From a virus, in IMG/VR virus record IMGVR_UViG_3300033553_000796, positions 1-40,358 of that record: DNA of 40,358 nt, one strand, 5' to 3'. Both the position numbers and the translations under genes were made by a program. This document shows, one piece after another, positions 8,198-16,082 of the stretch (position 1 is its first letter; the number at the start of each line of letters is the position of its first letter). The notes beneath the pieces are model-generated. The model was given only the letters and a program-made list of their open reading frames with translations. It was not told where the DNA came from and did not search any database.

Positions 8198-8626
8198 ATG
8201 AAATTTATATTTATTTTAATGATGATGTTCGCATCGATCGCTGTACATGCCGACAACAAATGGACGGTTGTACAAGCTCAAGGCGATGCGTTAGATGATC
8301 CAGACGCCTCTTTTTACACAATAGAATTTTCGGGGCACTACATTGCGTTATCTCGTACCCCTATATTAGATAGTGAGTTAGCTGCATTTAAAGCATTGAC
8401 TGATAACGGGGCTAAGCGTGATTACAGCTATGGCGCTACGATTACATCAGCTACAGCACCAACATATGACCAACAATTAGGACTACTTACCGTTATTCAA
8501 AACATGTTATTAGCCAAAGATCCCGAAGTGTCATATGACGCTGTGAGTCGATTACTAAAAGCCCGAAGCGGAGCACTGAACGAGTTAGCTGTTATTAGAG
8601 CCAAGGTTGTTTTGATCGGAAAATAA
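8198..8626 (+). CDS. Secreted hypothetical protein
   Basis: 142 aa with a clear signal peptide: MKFIFILMMMFASIAVHA, probable cleavage before DNKW. The mature part shows alternating strand residues and then helices (TYDQQLGLLTVIQNMLL, VSRLLKARSGALNELAVIRAK). Export of a phage protein in a late unit suggests a periplasmic role, such as lysis control or superinfection exclusion, but nothing recognised supports a specific one. A GAGG site 8 nt upstream sets the start. Confidence 0.6.
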   Translation: MKFIFILMMMFASIAVHADNKWTVVQAQGDALDDPDASFYTIEFSGHYIALSRTPILDSELAAFKALTDNGAKRDYSYGATITSATAPTYDQQLGLLTVIQNMLLAKDPEVSYDAVSRLLKARSGALNELAVIRAKVVLIGK

Positions 8627-8654
8627 GGCTGTAAACACTTAAAAACCAATTTTA

Positions 8655-8885
8655 ATGGTTAGTGGCTTATTTCATAGCGTTACCACTGCTAATGTTGATT
8701 TAATTTATTTCCCCCCAAGTACAGGTGGCGGATTAACTCCCCAACAAGCCAGCCAACTCCAACAAATATGGGCAAATAGAAACCCATGGGAAATAACGAA
8801 ACCAGTGACGCTAACGCCAAACACTTGGGGCGAACATGTTGGCAAACGTTTGCTGACTTTTTTGAATTTTTTAGGCTACAAATAA
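8655..8885 (+). CDS. Small hypothetical protein
   Basis: 76 aa. It holds a glycine-rich STGGGLTPQQASQLQQIWANR segment, of the kind seen in phage proteins where a short helix follows a Gly linker, then a Trp-containing C-terminus. No family is recognised. It is last in the unit and ends 7 nt before promoter-like copy 3. The ribosome site is weak, so the start is uncertain. Confidence 0.45.
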   Translation: MVSGLFHSVTTANVDLIYFPPSTGGGLTPQQASQLQQIWANRNPWEITKPVTLTPNTWGEHVGKRLLTFLNFLGYK

Positions 8886-8891
8886 CCATTA

Positions 8892-8927
8892 TTCCCCCCT
8901 GTTTTGCTTGACCAAGCTGGGGAGAAT
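8892..8927 (+). promoter_or_regulatory. Late promoter-like element, copy 3
   Basis: TTCCCCCCTGTTTTGCTTG (8892-8910), then 11 nt, then GAGAAT (8922-8927). The leader behind it is more divergent than in copies 2 and 4, but the landmarks remain: ACTGCTAAAAGGT and GCGAAAAGCC match ACTAACTAAAGGT and CGCGAAAAGCC. Confidence 0.65.
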
Positions 8928-8967
8928 AGGCACTGCTAAAAGGTATAACGCACCCGACAAGCGAAAA

Positions 8968-9007
8968 GCCTGGCAAATCACATTACGTGGTTTGTCGGGC
9001 TTTTTTT
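8968..9007 (+). terminator. Leader hairpin with T-run, copy 3
   Basis: The arms at 8968-8981 and 8987-9000 pair over 14 positions, all Watson-Crick or G-U, with a 5-nt loop and seven Ts. An upstream CCCGACAA (8953-8960) can also pair with the right arm (8992-8999), giving a competing fold. The hairpin precedes the capsid gene start at 9021. Confidence 0.75.
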
Positions 9008-9020
9008 ATGGACGGATTTT

Positions 9021-11612
9021 ATGACACAACAACGCCACTTCACATTAAGCGAAAACGATTCTAAAGCGATTCGTTTTTTATCAGATCGAGTGGATGCTCG
9101 ACTGTTAGGTGAAGATAAAACATCAACGGTTGTAACCATAACTCGCACCGGTACTTTTTTTGACCCGCGTTACGGTCAATTCGATATCACGCGTGAAATG
9201 TTGTTGAGCATGGTTAAAAACTTCGATGCTGGTGTGTTTGGTCAAGACATTGTGCTTGATGTGTCACATAAGCCTTCCGATGGCGCGGCTGGCTTTTTTC
9301 GCCGTTTGTTTCTGGATGGAAACAAGCTCCGAGGCGAAGTGGAATTAACGCCTTATGGTATCGATGCCATTAAAAAACGCGGTTTTATTTATTTATCAGC
9401 AGAGTTTAGCGACAACTTTCAAGATAACGAAAAACGCGAACAACATGGCCCGACATTATTGGGCGCAGCACTCACACCAAGACCCGTCATAAAGCATTTA
9501 GACCGGGTGCAATTATCTGAAGACGCTCTGGATGGGGCTCCGATGACCTTAATATCTGAACGACTTACAAAATTATTAAACGAGGATCTCAACGTGGATA
9601 AATTTAAAAAACTATTACTAGCCGCACTGGCTAGCTTTGGGCTTGATAACGCCGTTGCATTGCAACTGGCACAAGCATTTGAAACATCGGCCGCATCATT
9701 GGGTGATGATGAAGTCAAATTAAAAGCATTAGCTGCACAGTTTGAAGCAACGGGTAAAACCTTATCTGAAAGCATTGGCAGTAAAAATGTCACATTAAGC
9801 ATTCAAAACCCAGAACCTGCTAAAGCAGGCTTAACTATGGATGATGTGACGAAGCTTCTAGCTGATAACGCTCGAACATTAGCAGAAACACAAACTGCGA
9901 CAGCCAAAAAACTGAGTGATAACCAAGCTATTTTCAAAACGGCATTAGATGGTGCTGAAAGCTTAAAAGCCTTGGCTGAACCGCAACTTACTGCATTATT
10001 AAGTGCGGGTGATTTGGTGACGGGTGAAATGTCTGAAGATCAAGTTAAAGCTTTGGCACAACATCAAATTACACTCGGTTCACAAATGGCGATTAATCAG
10101 CAATTATCTGCTGTGGGTTACCAAGTGGCAGGCAATGCACGCATTACGATTGATGACAGCAACAGCGTTAAATCGTTGCAAGAAACGATTGATAAACGTC
10201 TTGGTTTATCTGATCGCAGTGATTCACAACGCTATTCAAACACGGGCGGTTCATTACAACCTGAAAACCAAAAATTGGTTGATAAGGTCCTTGCACAATT
10301 TGACCAAAGTAACGCGGCTCAACTTCGAGCTGAACATAAAATGCTAGCGGGTGGTGATGGTATTGTGTCTGATGTCGCTGTTCCGGCGGTGGTTGAACGT
10401 ACCGTTATTCGTGAAGCATTGCATAATCTAGTTGGTTTACAGTTTGTTAACTCAGGCACGGCTGCCTTTGCATCATCATTATTGGTGCCATATAGTTATC
10501 GCGATCAAACCGCTGCAGGTCGAAACAGTACACGCCGTTATGAAGGTCAAGCGATTCAACGTGCGGGTGTTATTCAAACATCTGAAACAGCGTATCCAAT
10601 TCCACAAAAAATCGCGTTTGAAGTATCAGATGAGCTTCGCTATTTAACCAGCAATGGCATGTTGGACTATAACGCACTCTCTGAAAACGTGATGAATGCA
10701 GCCCGTGTTATTGGCGAAGATACTGAGCATTTGATTTTTAATGAAGTATTAAATAGCTCGGATGAATTCGGTGCAGTAGAGGTTGTTAATGAAGTATTAA
10801 CAGGCACAGATGGCACTAATCAGGTGTTTGTATTAGCTAACTTCCCTGTTGTTCGTCCGCGTGCGATTTTTGACTTGCAAGGTAATGCTATTGGCAACGT
10901 GGCCAACGCGGTTAAAGTTGAATTTGATGTCAGTGGTTACACAACCTTGCAAGCGTTTGACGGTTCAGGCTCGCAAACTGCTGGCAATTATTACGTGTTG
11001 GACTACAACTTGGGTGAAGTCTATATCGTTAACCAAGCAGGTGCGATTCAAAAACCTGCAGCCATTGATAATGTGCGTGTGAGCTACAGCTACTCAACGA
11101 ATGGTTATGCCTACAGCACTGACTTTACGGGTGATGCTGATATTGCATGGGATAACTTCCTGTACCGCTATGGCAAACGTAAAAACGTGATTGAAGACGA
11201 CCGTTATCACATGGCTAACTTCGGCTTAATGTCGGGCGCGGTGATGACTGAAATTGAACGTGCTAAACAGTTTGGTGCTAATAACGCACGTAATGGCACA
11301 AGCTTATCGACTGACGGTAATCTAGGTCGCGTTAAAGATGTACCTAACTTCAAAACATCAACACCTGGTCTAAACATGGGTGATCAACGCGTCGTTATCG
11401 GTGAACGTGGGCAAACACGTCTTCGCATGATGAAACCTTGGTCCATGGGTGAAATGCAAGATCAGAAAGATGCAAATGGTCGTTTCACAGGTAAGAAAGA
11501 AGCCTACGGCGATCAGTTCCTTGTTTTACACACACCAACGCAACTTAAAGCGGCCTACACATCAATTGTGTTGTATAGCGCTGCGGGTCGAGTTGCTCGG
11601 GTTAATCCGTAG
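9021..11612 (+). CDS. Prohead protease-scaffold-major capsid fusion
   Basis: 863 aa, unusually long for either part. Residues 1 to about 170 resemble the Mu I-type prohead protease: FFDPRYGQFDIT, VLDVSHKPSDGAAGFF, GEVELTPYGIDAIKKRGF, YLSAEF and LGAALTPRPVIKHLDRVQLSE. The H in DVSHK and the S in YLSAEF are the likely catalytic residues. Residues about 180-420 are Ala, Gln and Leu-rich, helical and scaffold-like. Residues about 430-863 are a major capsid protein, with AVPAVVERTVIREALHNLVG, SSLLVPYSYRD, QKIAFEVSDELRY and a C-terminal LVLHTPTQLKAAYTSIVLY. A beta insertion (about 590-700) sits in the capsid part. Self-cleavage would be needed to release mature capsid. No frameshift or stop separates the parts. 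Confidence 0.85.
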   Translation: MTQQRHFTLSENDSKAIRFLSDRVDARLLGEDKTSTVVTITRTGTFFDPRYGQFDITREMLLSMVKNFDAGVFGQDIVLDVSHKPSDGAAGFFRRLFLDGNKLRGEVELTPYGIDAIKKRGFIYLSAEFSDNFQDNEKREQHGPTLLGAALTPRPVIKHLDRVQLSEDALDGAPMTLISERLTKLLNEDLNVDKFKKLLLAALASFGLDNAVALQLAQAFETSAASLGDDEVKLKALAAQFEATGKTLSESIGSKNVTLSIQNPEPAKAGLTMDDVTKLLADNARTLAETQTATAKKLSDNQAIFKTALDGAESLKALAEPQLTALLSAGDLVTGEMSEDQVKALAQHQITLGSQMAINQQLSAVGYQVAGNARITIDDSNSVKSLQETIDKRLGLSDRSDSQRYSNTGGSLQPENQKLVDKVLAQFDQSNAAQLRAEHKMLAGGDGIVSDVAVPAVVERTVIREALHNLVGLQFVNSGTAAFASSLLVPYSYRDQTAAGRNSTRRYEGQAIQRAGVIQTSETAYPIPQKIAFEVSDELRYLTSNGMLDYNALSENVMNAARVIGEDTEHLIFNEVLNSSDEFGAVEVVNEVLTGTDGTNQVFVLANFPVVRPRAIFDLQGNAIGNVANAVKVEFDVSGYTTLQAFDGSGSQTAGNYYVLDYNLGEVYIVNQAGAIQKPAAIDNVRVSYSYSTNGYAYSTDFTGDADIAWDNFLYRYGKRKNVIEDDRYHMANFGLMSGAVMTEIERAKQFGANNARNGTSLSTDGNLGRVKDVPNFKTSTPGLNMGDQRVVIGERGQTRLRMMKPWSMGEMQDQKDANGRFTGKKEAYGDQFLVLHTPTQLKAAYTSIVLYSAAGRVARVNP

Positions 11613-11629
11613 TTAACGGGTTAAACATC

Positions 11630-11654
11630 GCCTCGGCTGCACGTTAGCCGAGGC
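11630..11654 (+). terminator. Hairpin after capsid gene
   Basis: GCCTCGGCT (11630-11638) pairs with AGCCGAGGC (11646-11654) over 9 bp. The following ATTGTTTGT is only weakly T-rich. It may be a partial terminator lowering expression of the downstream genes relative to capsid, or an mRNA-stabilising structure. Confidence 0.55.
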
Positions 11655-11682
11655 ATTGTTTGTAATGAATGAGGAACCAACC

Positions 11683-12081
11683 ATGTCAGACATAATTGCA
11701 ATAAAAAATGATGAAAAGATACCGCGTTATATCGGCAGCACGATGATAGCGCCTGGTGAAACAAAACACTTTCATAAAAGCACCTTGCCAGCCTATTTGC
11801 GTGAGCCTACCGAACAGGTAGAGCAAGCAGTGATTGAAAACCCATTGTTAGTGATTCTTGCTCATAGCATCAAGGACATTGCTGAGATATTTCCAACGCT
11901 AAGTGCTGAACAGTTAACAGAACTTGAAGCACTAGAGCTTGAAGGTGCTAATCGCTCAGGCCTTGCCAAGGCGATTCAAGAAGAACGTTTAAAACGTGCT
12001 GATTTGTCATTGAGTGATTCTGATGAAGGCGGTGAAGGACTCATCACTGGTGTTGAAGCCTATATTCGTGAGCATGAATAA
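11683..12081 (+). CDS. Hypothetical phage protein after capsid
   Basis: 132 aa from ATG 11683, picked because GAGGA lies 7 nt upstream; ATG 11665 is the alternative. The N-terminal half (RYIGSTMIAPGETKHFHKSTLPAYL) looks like a small beta fold. The C-terminal half contains a short helix-extended loop-helix-like segment (LTELEALELEGANRSGLAKAIQEE) and an acidic tail. Position after capsid suggests a head completion or head-fibre role, but no family is recognised. Confidence 0.6.
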   Translation: MSDIIAIKNDEKIPRYIGSTMIAPGETKHFHKSTLPAYLREPTEQVEQAVIENPLLVILAHSIKDIAEIFPTLSAEQLTELEALELEGANRSGLAKAIQEERLKRADLSLSDSDEGGEGLITGVEAYIREHE

Positions 12082-12679
12082 GATGTCGCTCATTAACCAA
12101 CTGACATCGAAGATCGTTATTGAAGCGCTACTTAGAAACGGTTATCCCGTTTTTGAGGGTGACTTCAATTTGACTTTGGTCGGTATTCGGTCGAATAACA
12201 ATGATGCTAACGAATTTAACGATGTGTTGGTTGTCCTGTTTTCGGTCGGTATTTGCCAGAATATTCTTATCTTTCCGATAACAACGGACCCGGGTGTGTA
12301 CTACCGAGAAAACCCGATTAATCCAGATGGTACGGCAATTGTTGTTCCTGGTCATTTTTCACGTTGTTGGAAATTAGGCTTACATCGAGGTCAATATCCT
12401 GCGTTAGTGCAGGTTGGGCCGATGGATGTTTATCGTGATGGCGACAGAGATAACAAGCTTGATTTCGACCCTAAATCCATTCAAAACGGCTTGTTCGGTA
12501 TCAATCTTCACCGTTCAGCTAAAGACTACATTTCCAGCATCGTCGATCGTTGGTCTGCTGGGTGTCAGGTTATGGCTGATCCTGCTGACTTTGATGTGCT
12601 GATGGCGTTAATTGAAAAGTCGACAACACGCTACGGTGACCGATTCAGTTACACATTGTTAACTGAGGAGCAGCTTTAG
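12074..12679 (+). CDS. Putative lysis peptidase with H...SAGC motif
   Basis: 201 aa from ATG 12074, which overlaps the preceding stop; ATG 12083 is also possible. The C-terminal half has FGINLHRSAKDYI then DRWSAGCQV (H146, S161, C164). This resembles the His-x(about 15)-Ser-x-Gly-Cys catalytic pattern of L,D-transpeptidase-like enzymes and recurs in phage proteins next to holins. It ends with TTRYGDRFSYTLL. It is followed directly by small membrane proteins and a holin-like gene, so an endolysin-like role on peptidoglycan is likely. No signal peptide is seen, consistent with holin-dependent release. Confidence 0.55.
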   Translation: MNKMSLINQLTSKIVIEALLRNGYPVFEGDFNLTLVGIRSNNNDANEFNDVLVVLFSVGICQNILIFPITTDPGVYYRENPINPDGTAIVVPGHFSRCWKLGLHRGQYPALVQVGPMDVYRDGDRDNKLDFDPKSIQNGLFGINLHRSAKDYISSIVDRWSAGCQVMADPADFDVLMALIEKSTTRYGDRFSYTLLTEEQL

Positions 12680-12681
12680 CT

Positions 12682-12849
12682 ATGAATAGTTGGCGTTATT
12701 GGCTTATTGCTTTTGGTTCAATTTGTCTATTAGCGGGTTATTACCTGCGAGACAGACAAGATAATTATGAACCAGCAATAGAGGTTGAGATGACAGTACA
12801 GCTTCAGGCCAAAAATAATTGTATTTCACTTTATGAGGCACAGGTTTAG
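12682..12849 (+). CDS. Small membrane protein of lysis cassette
   Basis: 55 aa, with one N-terminal membrane segment (WRYWLIAFGSICLLAGYYL) and a short polar C-terminal tail containing one Cys. It starts 2 nt after the lysis peptidase stop with GAGGAG about 11 nt upstream, and it ends 2 nt before the holin-like gene. It could be a spanin-like or holin-modulating protein. It lacks the coiled coil of an Rz protein. Confidence 0.6.
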   Translation: MNSWRYWLIAFGSICLLAGYYLRDRQDNYEPAIEVEMTVQLQAKNNCISLYEAQV

Positions 12850-12851
12850 TT

Positions 12852-13274
12852 ATGAATTTAAATCCTTTAGCACCTATTTTCAGTATTGGCGAAAAGCTGA
12901 TTGATAAATTAATACCTGATCCAGAAGCTAAAGCAAAAGCGACGCAAGAACTACTAGTTTTGCAACAGCAAGGTGAATTGAAGGCGTTAGAAATAAGCAT
13001 GAGTGCCATTTTGGCAGAAGCACAATCACCTGATCCATGGACTAGTCGTGCACGTCCTTCTTTCATGTATGTGTTTTATTTTGTGTTGATCTTATTAGTC
13101 ATTGTTGCTCCATTCGTCGGTATTTTTTTCCCTGAGCAAATGGCACAGTTCTATATCAATGTTAATGCTGGATTTAAGGCTATCCCTGAAACATTGTGGT
13201 GGACATTTACTAGTGGCTTTTTAGGTTATGCCGGCGCAAGGACTTACGAAAAAACAAAAGGAGTGACTAAGTGA
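12852..13274 (+). CDS. Holin, 3TM phage holin-like
   Basis: 140 aa. The N-terminal amphipathic part (PIFSIGEKLIDKLIPDPEAKAKA) and helix to about residue 60 are followed by ARPSFMYVFYFVLILLVIVAPFVGIFF and WWTFTSGFLGYAGARTYEK. The order DPWTSRARPSFMY then WWxFxSGxLGYxGARxYEK is characteristic of the 3TM_Phage_holin family. Such proteins open the inner membrane to release endolysin. Position after the lysis peptidase agrees. Confidence 0.8.
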   Translation: MNLNPLAPIFSIGEKLIDKLIPDPEAKAKATQELLVLQQQGELKALEISMSAILAEAQSPDPWTSRARPSFMYVFYFVLILLVIVAPFVGIFFPEQMAQFYINVNAGFKAIPETLWWTFTSGFLGYAGARTYEKTKGVTK

Positions 13275-13570
13275 GCGATGATATCGAGCGACTTAGATCG
13301 GACATTAATAACCAAATGAGTGCATTACGTGGCGATATAAAAGACATCTCAAAAGCATTATTGGAATTGGTTAGATTAGATAGCGTTATAAAAAATCAGG
13401 ACATGTTAACCAAAAGGATTGGCACCCAAGTCGATGATCATGAAAATAGAATTCGAATTGGTGAGGTGAAAAACAGCGAACAGCAATCGCGCATCAGCAG
13501 CTCAGAACGTATCGTGTGGCTTATCGTCACCTCTGTTTTTGCATTAGCTTTTTTCTTTATTCGAGGCTAA
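13271..13570 (+). CDS. Coiled-coil, tail-anchored membrane protein
   Basis: 99 aa from GTG 13271, overlapping the holin stop (GTGA). Residues 1 to about 75 are heptad-rich and charged (IERLRSDINNQMSALRGDIKDI). Residues about 78-97 form one membrane helix (IVWLIVTSVFALAFFFI). Tail-anchored coiled-coil proteins of this size sit in many phage lysis cassettes and may act as holin partners. Function is inferred from position. Confidence 0.6.
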   Translation: MSDDIERLRSDINNQMSALRGDIKDISKALLELVRLDSVIKNQDMLTKRIGTQVDDHENRIRIGEVKNSEQQSRISSSERIVWLIVTSVFALAFFFIRG

Positions 13571-13572
13571 CC

Positions 13573-14187
13573 ATGCCAGGCACATTAAGCTTTTCTGATT
13601 TACAAGCCGATCACAAAGCCGCGTTAGGTAGTGCTGATAGTAAATTTAAGTCAGCTAATAATGCCGATTATGAGCGACATTTGAATAATGCCGCCTTGGC
13701 TTTGTCACGTATTCGCCGGCGAACCTTGGTTGATACATTAACATTGGTGGCTGGTAAAAGTGATTATCCAGCCCCTAATGATTTAGTCTCGCCTAAAGTT
13801 TCAAGTTGGGGTCAGGGAAAACTTCAACCGTGGGAACCGGGTTACTGTAAGTTGCCACGAATGACAATGTTTGAAGGTGAATCAGGCTTAATGATTAATC
13901 TTAATCCTGCACCAACTGGCTCACAAATAAGCATGTTTGGCTCTGGTTATACTTATTTTTATTTAGCCGCACATCATATTGATGCAGATCCAACTAAAAC
14001 GACATTCAAAGCCGCCGATCGTGATGTGTTTTTATTGTTTGCATTGATAGCGGCCATGACTGAACTAGCGGCTATGGGTGTCACTGAACCTTTGCAACTG
14101 CATCGCGGTATGGGCTCTATGCCTGCCAGTGGCACACCACAAGCATTAGTCGAACTATTAAGTAAACAAGTGGACTTGCGGCGATGA
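13573..14187 (+). CDS. Head-tail connector protein (putative)
   Basis: 204 aa from ATG 13573, since the upstream ATG 13516 lies inside the previous gene. The mainly helical N-terminus with HLNNAALALSRIRRRTLVDTLTLVAGKSDYPAP, a beta-rich middle, and the C-terminal helix AALAAMTELAA-like stretch fit the phage gp6/adaptor class that binds under the portal. The gene lies just before the HK97 gp10-like and tail-terminator genes, the standard connector order. It overlaps the next start by 4 nt. Confidence 0.6.
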   Translation: MPGTLSFSDLQADHKAALGSADSKFKSANNADYERHLNNAALALSRIRRRTLVDTLTLVAGKSDYPAPNDLVSPKVSSWGQGKLQPWEPGYCKLPRMTMFEGESGLMINLNPAPTGSQISMFGSGYTYFYLAAHHIDADPTKTTFKAADRDVFLLFALIAAMTELAAMGVTEPLQLHRGMGSMPASGTPQALVELLSKQVDLRR

Positions 14188-14681
14188 GTAGTTTTGTTGT
14201 TGAGGTGAATAATCGCGTTGTGGTCAATGCGTTGCAAAAGGCGACTAAATCGATGCCTTCAGATATTGATCATGCTGTACAACGAGCGGCGATTGAAGTT
14301 GGTCGCATGCTTAAACAAAATTCACCCAAGGCATTTTCAACGTTGACCAACAGCATTAAAGAAGATCAAGTCGCGTTAATGGAATGGCGTGTTGGACCAC
14401 ATGTTGATTATGCTCAATATGTTGAAGAGGGCACGAGCGGTGGCGGTAATGTGCCTTTCCCAGCTTTATTGTCCTGGATAAAAGTAAAAGGCATTCAGCC
14501 TCGTAATCCCGAATGGAATTTAGATGATCTTGCATGGGTTATCCAAAAATCAATACTGGCCAAAGGTACGCGTAAACAACCTTTTGTACAGCCCGTTATT
14601 GATAGTGGTTTTGCACAACAAAGGCTCAATCAACTTGTTGCTCAAGCAGCTGCAAGATCAATTGCTGAGGCTGGCTTGTAA
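14184..14681 (+). CDS. HK97 gp10-like tail completion protein
   Basis: 165 aa. Residues about 30-60 (VQRAAIEVGRMLKQNSPKAF...LTNSI) and about 68-90 (WRVGPHVDYAQYVEEGTSGGG) give the HK97 gp10-like pattern of helix, S-x-x-x-x-I, then VGP...YAxYVEEGT. These proteins complete the neck or tail end. The stop overlaps the next start by one base, as usual for this module. Confidence 0.8.
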   Translation: MSSFVVEVNNRVVVNALQKATKSMPSDIDHAVQRAAIEVGRMLKQNSPKAFSTLTNSIKEDQVALMEWRVGPHVDYAQYVEEGTSGGGNVPFPALLSWIKVKGIQPRNPEWNLDDLAWVIQKSILAKGTRKQPFVQPVIDSGFAQQRLNQLVAQAAARSIAEAGL

Positions 14682-15088
14682 TGTGGTTCGATATATTAAT
14701 GGCTTTAAATAACCACTTGATAGCCACGTCCGAATTAAACGGCGTGGCCATTGTTGTGGGTTCTGATACTAAGATCCCGCAAGGTGCAACGGTAGTGCTT
14801 ATTCGCGGTACGTTTGACCCAAAAACTACCGAGCCTAAATCGCGAGATAGTCAGCAACTCTATGTTGAATGTTGGCAATGGGACGAAAGCGAATCACCCA
14901 CAAAAGGCTATGAGAAATTAGCAGAGCTCGAAGGTATTGTTATGAAAGCATTGAATGACTTTGGTGCTGGAAGTAACCGCGTTAATAACAAACAAGTTCG
15001 AGTGATACTCGGACAAACAGAACCTGATGGCGATGCATTTCGTCCCAGCGTAGGCAGCCGAACTGCCGTTACCGTTCAATGGCAATAG
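14681..15088 (+). CDS. Tail terminator protein
   Basis: 135 aa. The fold pattern is a helix (FDILMALNNHLIAT), strands (VAIVVGS, ATVVLIRG), an LYVECWQWDE strand and KGYEKLAELEGIVMKALNDF helix, then a final beta strand. This is that of siphophage tail terminators, which cap the tail tube and join it to the neck. Order (gp10-like, this gene, DUF7210-like, tail tube) supports it. The end is 11 nt before the next small gene. Confidence 0.75.
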   Translation: MWFDILMALNNHLIATSELNGVAIVVGSDTKIPQGATVVLIRGTFDPKTTEPKSRDSQQLYVECWQWDESESPTKGYEKLAELEGIVMKALNDFGAGSNRVNNKQVRVILGQTEPDGDAFRPSVGSRTAVTVQWQ

Positions 15089-15099
15089 GAGACAATACC

Positions 15100-15252
15100 A
15101 TGCCTGAAAAAAAAGTAATAAAAGTAAAAGTGAAGCTTGTTGCACCTCACACCCATGCTGGTGAAAAGTGCAAAAAAGGCGACACTATTGACGTCACCAC
15201 AACACAAAAAACGTGGATGGCAAAACGTGGCTTAATTGAAGGAGAAGGCTAA
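15100..15252 (+). CDS. DUF7210-like small tail protein
   Basis: 50 aa. It shows a KVKLVAPHTHAGEKCKKGDTI core and a C-terminal WMAKRGLIEGEG. The HTHAG...Y/C..GD.I.V....W....G.I pattern belongs to a small family found between tail terminator and tail tube in siphophages. The ribosome site AGGAG is 6-7 nt from the ATG, and the stop overlaps the tail tube start. Confidence 0.7.
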   Translation: MPEKKVIKVKVKLVAPHTHAGEKCKKGDTIDVTTTQKTWMAKRGLIEGEG

Positions 15253-16004
15253 TGGCCGGTGTATTAGCGTCAGGTACGCTCTACCTAAATCGTATTATTA
15301 ATGGTACTAAACAAGGCCGCGTAAAAGTGCCAGGTGTGGCCACCTTTAGTATCTCCCCTAAATCAGATAAAAAAGAAGCAACATCAAAAGACAAAAATAA
15401 ATATGGCCAAGTGGTTGCCTCTGTTTTATTGCCACAACCTACAGAGTTTAAAGTCACCATTACCGATGTCGATGGCCCTGCATTAGCGATGGCCTTGATG
15501 GGTGACTTATCAGTGTTAACAGTAGGTGGCGGCACGGTTACTGGTGAAGCCGTGACAGCAAAACTTGATACCTTTGTTGATTTGGCTAACAAAAATCTCA
15601 CTGCTTTGAGTGTTATTGTTAAAGATGCAGCCGATATCATTACGTATGTTGAAGGTACCGATTATGAATTGAACTATGCGTTAGGCTGGGTTAAGCCTAT
15701 TTCTGGCGGTAGTATTGCTGCAGATGCTGTACTGCATATTGATTATGCGCATGGTGCGATTACAGGCCAAACTATCAACGGTTCAACATTAGCCGAAGTA
15801 CGTGGCGAATTTGTCTTGGACGGACAGAACTTAGCCGATGGCAAAGATTTAACCGTGTATGTGGATGAAGGTGTTGTCGCTACGGATGGCGAAGTTGATT
15901 TTATGTCTGATGATTTCGTTGAACTATCTTTAGCGGGAACGATGGTTACACAAACAGGCAAAAACCAACCGTATGTGGTTGAACTTGGTAAAACATTGAG
16001 TTAA
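15252..16004 (+). CDS. Major tail tube protein
   Basis: 250 aa forming the stacked rings of the siphovirus tail. GTLYLNRIINGTKQG, a lysine-rich exposed loop KSDKKEATSKDKNKYG, FKVTITDVDGPALAMALMGD, and the C-terminal LAGTMVTQTGKNQPYVVEL fit this family. An inserted beta domain (about residues 95-175) includes GTDYELNYALGWVKP and LHIDYAHGAITG, very like units in the capsid protein and the 1209-aa tail protein. The ATG overlaps the preceding stop. Confidence 0.8.
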   Translation: MAGVLASGTLYLNRIINGTKQGRVKVPGVATFSISPKSDKKEATSKDKNKYGQVVASVLLPQPTEFKVTITDVDGPALAMALMGDLSVLTVGGGTVTGEAVTAKLDTFVDLANKNLTALSVIVKDAADIITYVEGTDYELNYALGWVKPISGGSIAADAVLHIDYAHGAITGQTINGSTLAEVRGEFVLDGQNLADGKDLTVYVDEGVVATDGEVDFMSDDFVELSLAGTMVTQTGKNQPYVVELGKTLS

Positions 16005-16017
16005 CCAGCACTAGTGG

Positions 16018-16038
16018 TTGGTCGGGTTTTCCGACCAA
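16018..16038. terminator. Hairpin after tail tube gene
   Basis: TTGGTCGG (16018-16025) pairs with CCGACCAA (16031-16038) around a GTTTT loop. No T-run follows on the plus strand. A second weaker stem with TTTT (TAGCC...GGCTATTTT, about 16058-16084) follows. Together they probably end the tail tube transcript before the reverse-strand gene. Confidence 0.55.
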
Positions 16039-16082
16039 CTGAAATGTTAAACGATTTAGCCTGTTAGGGATGATGGGCTATT

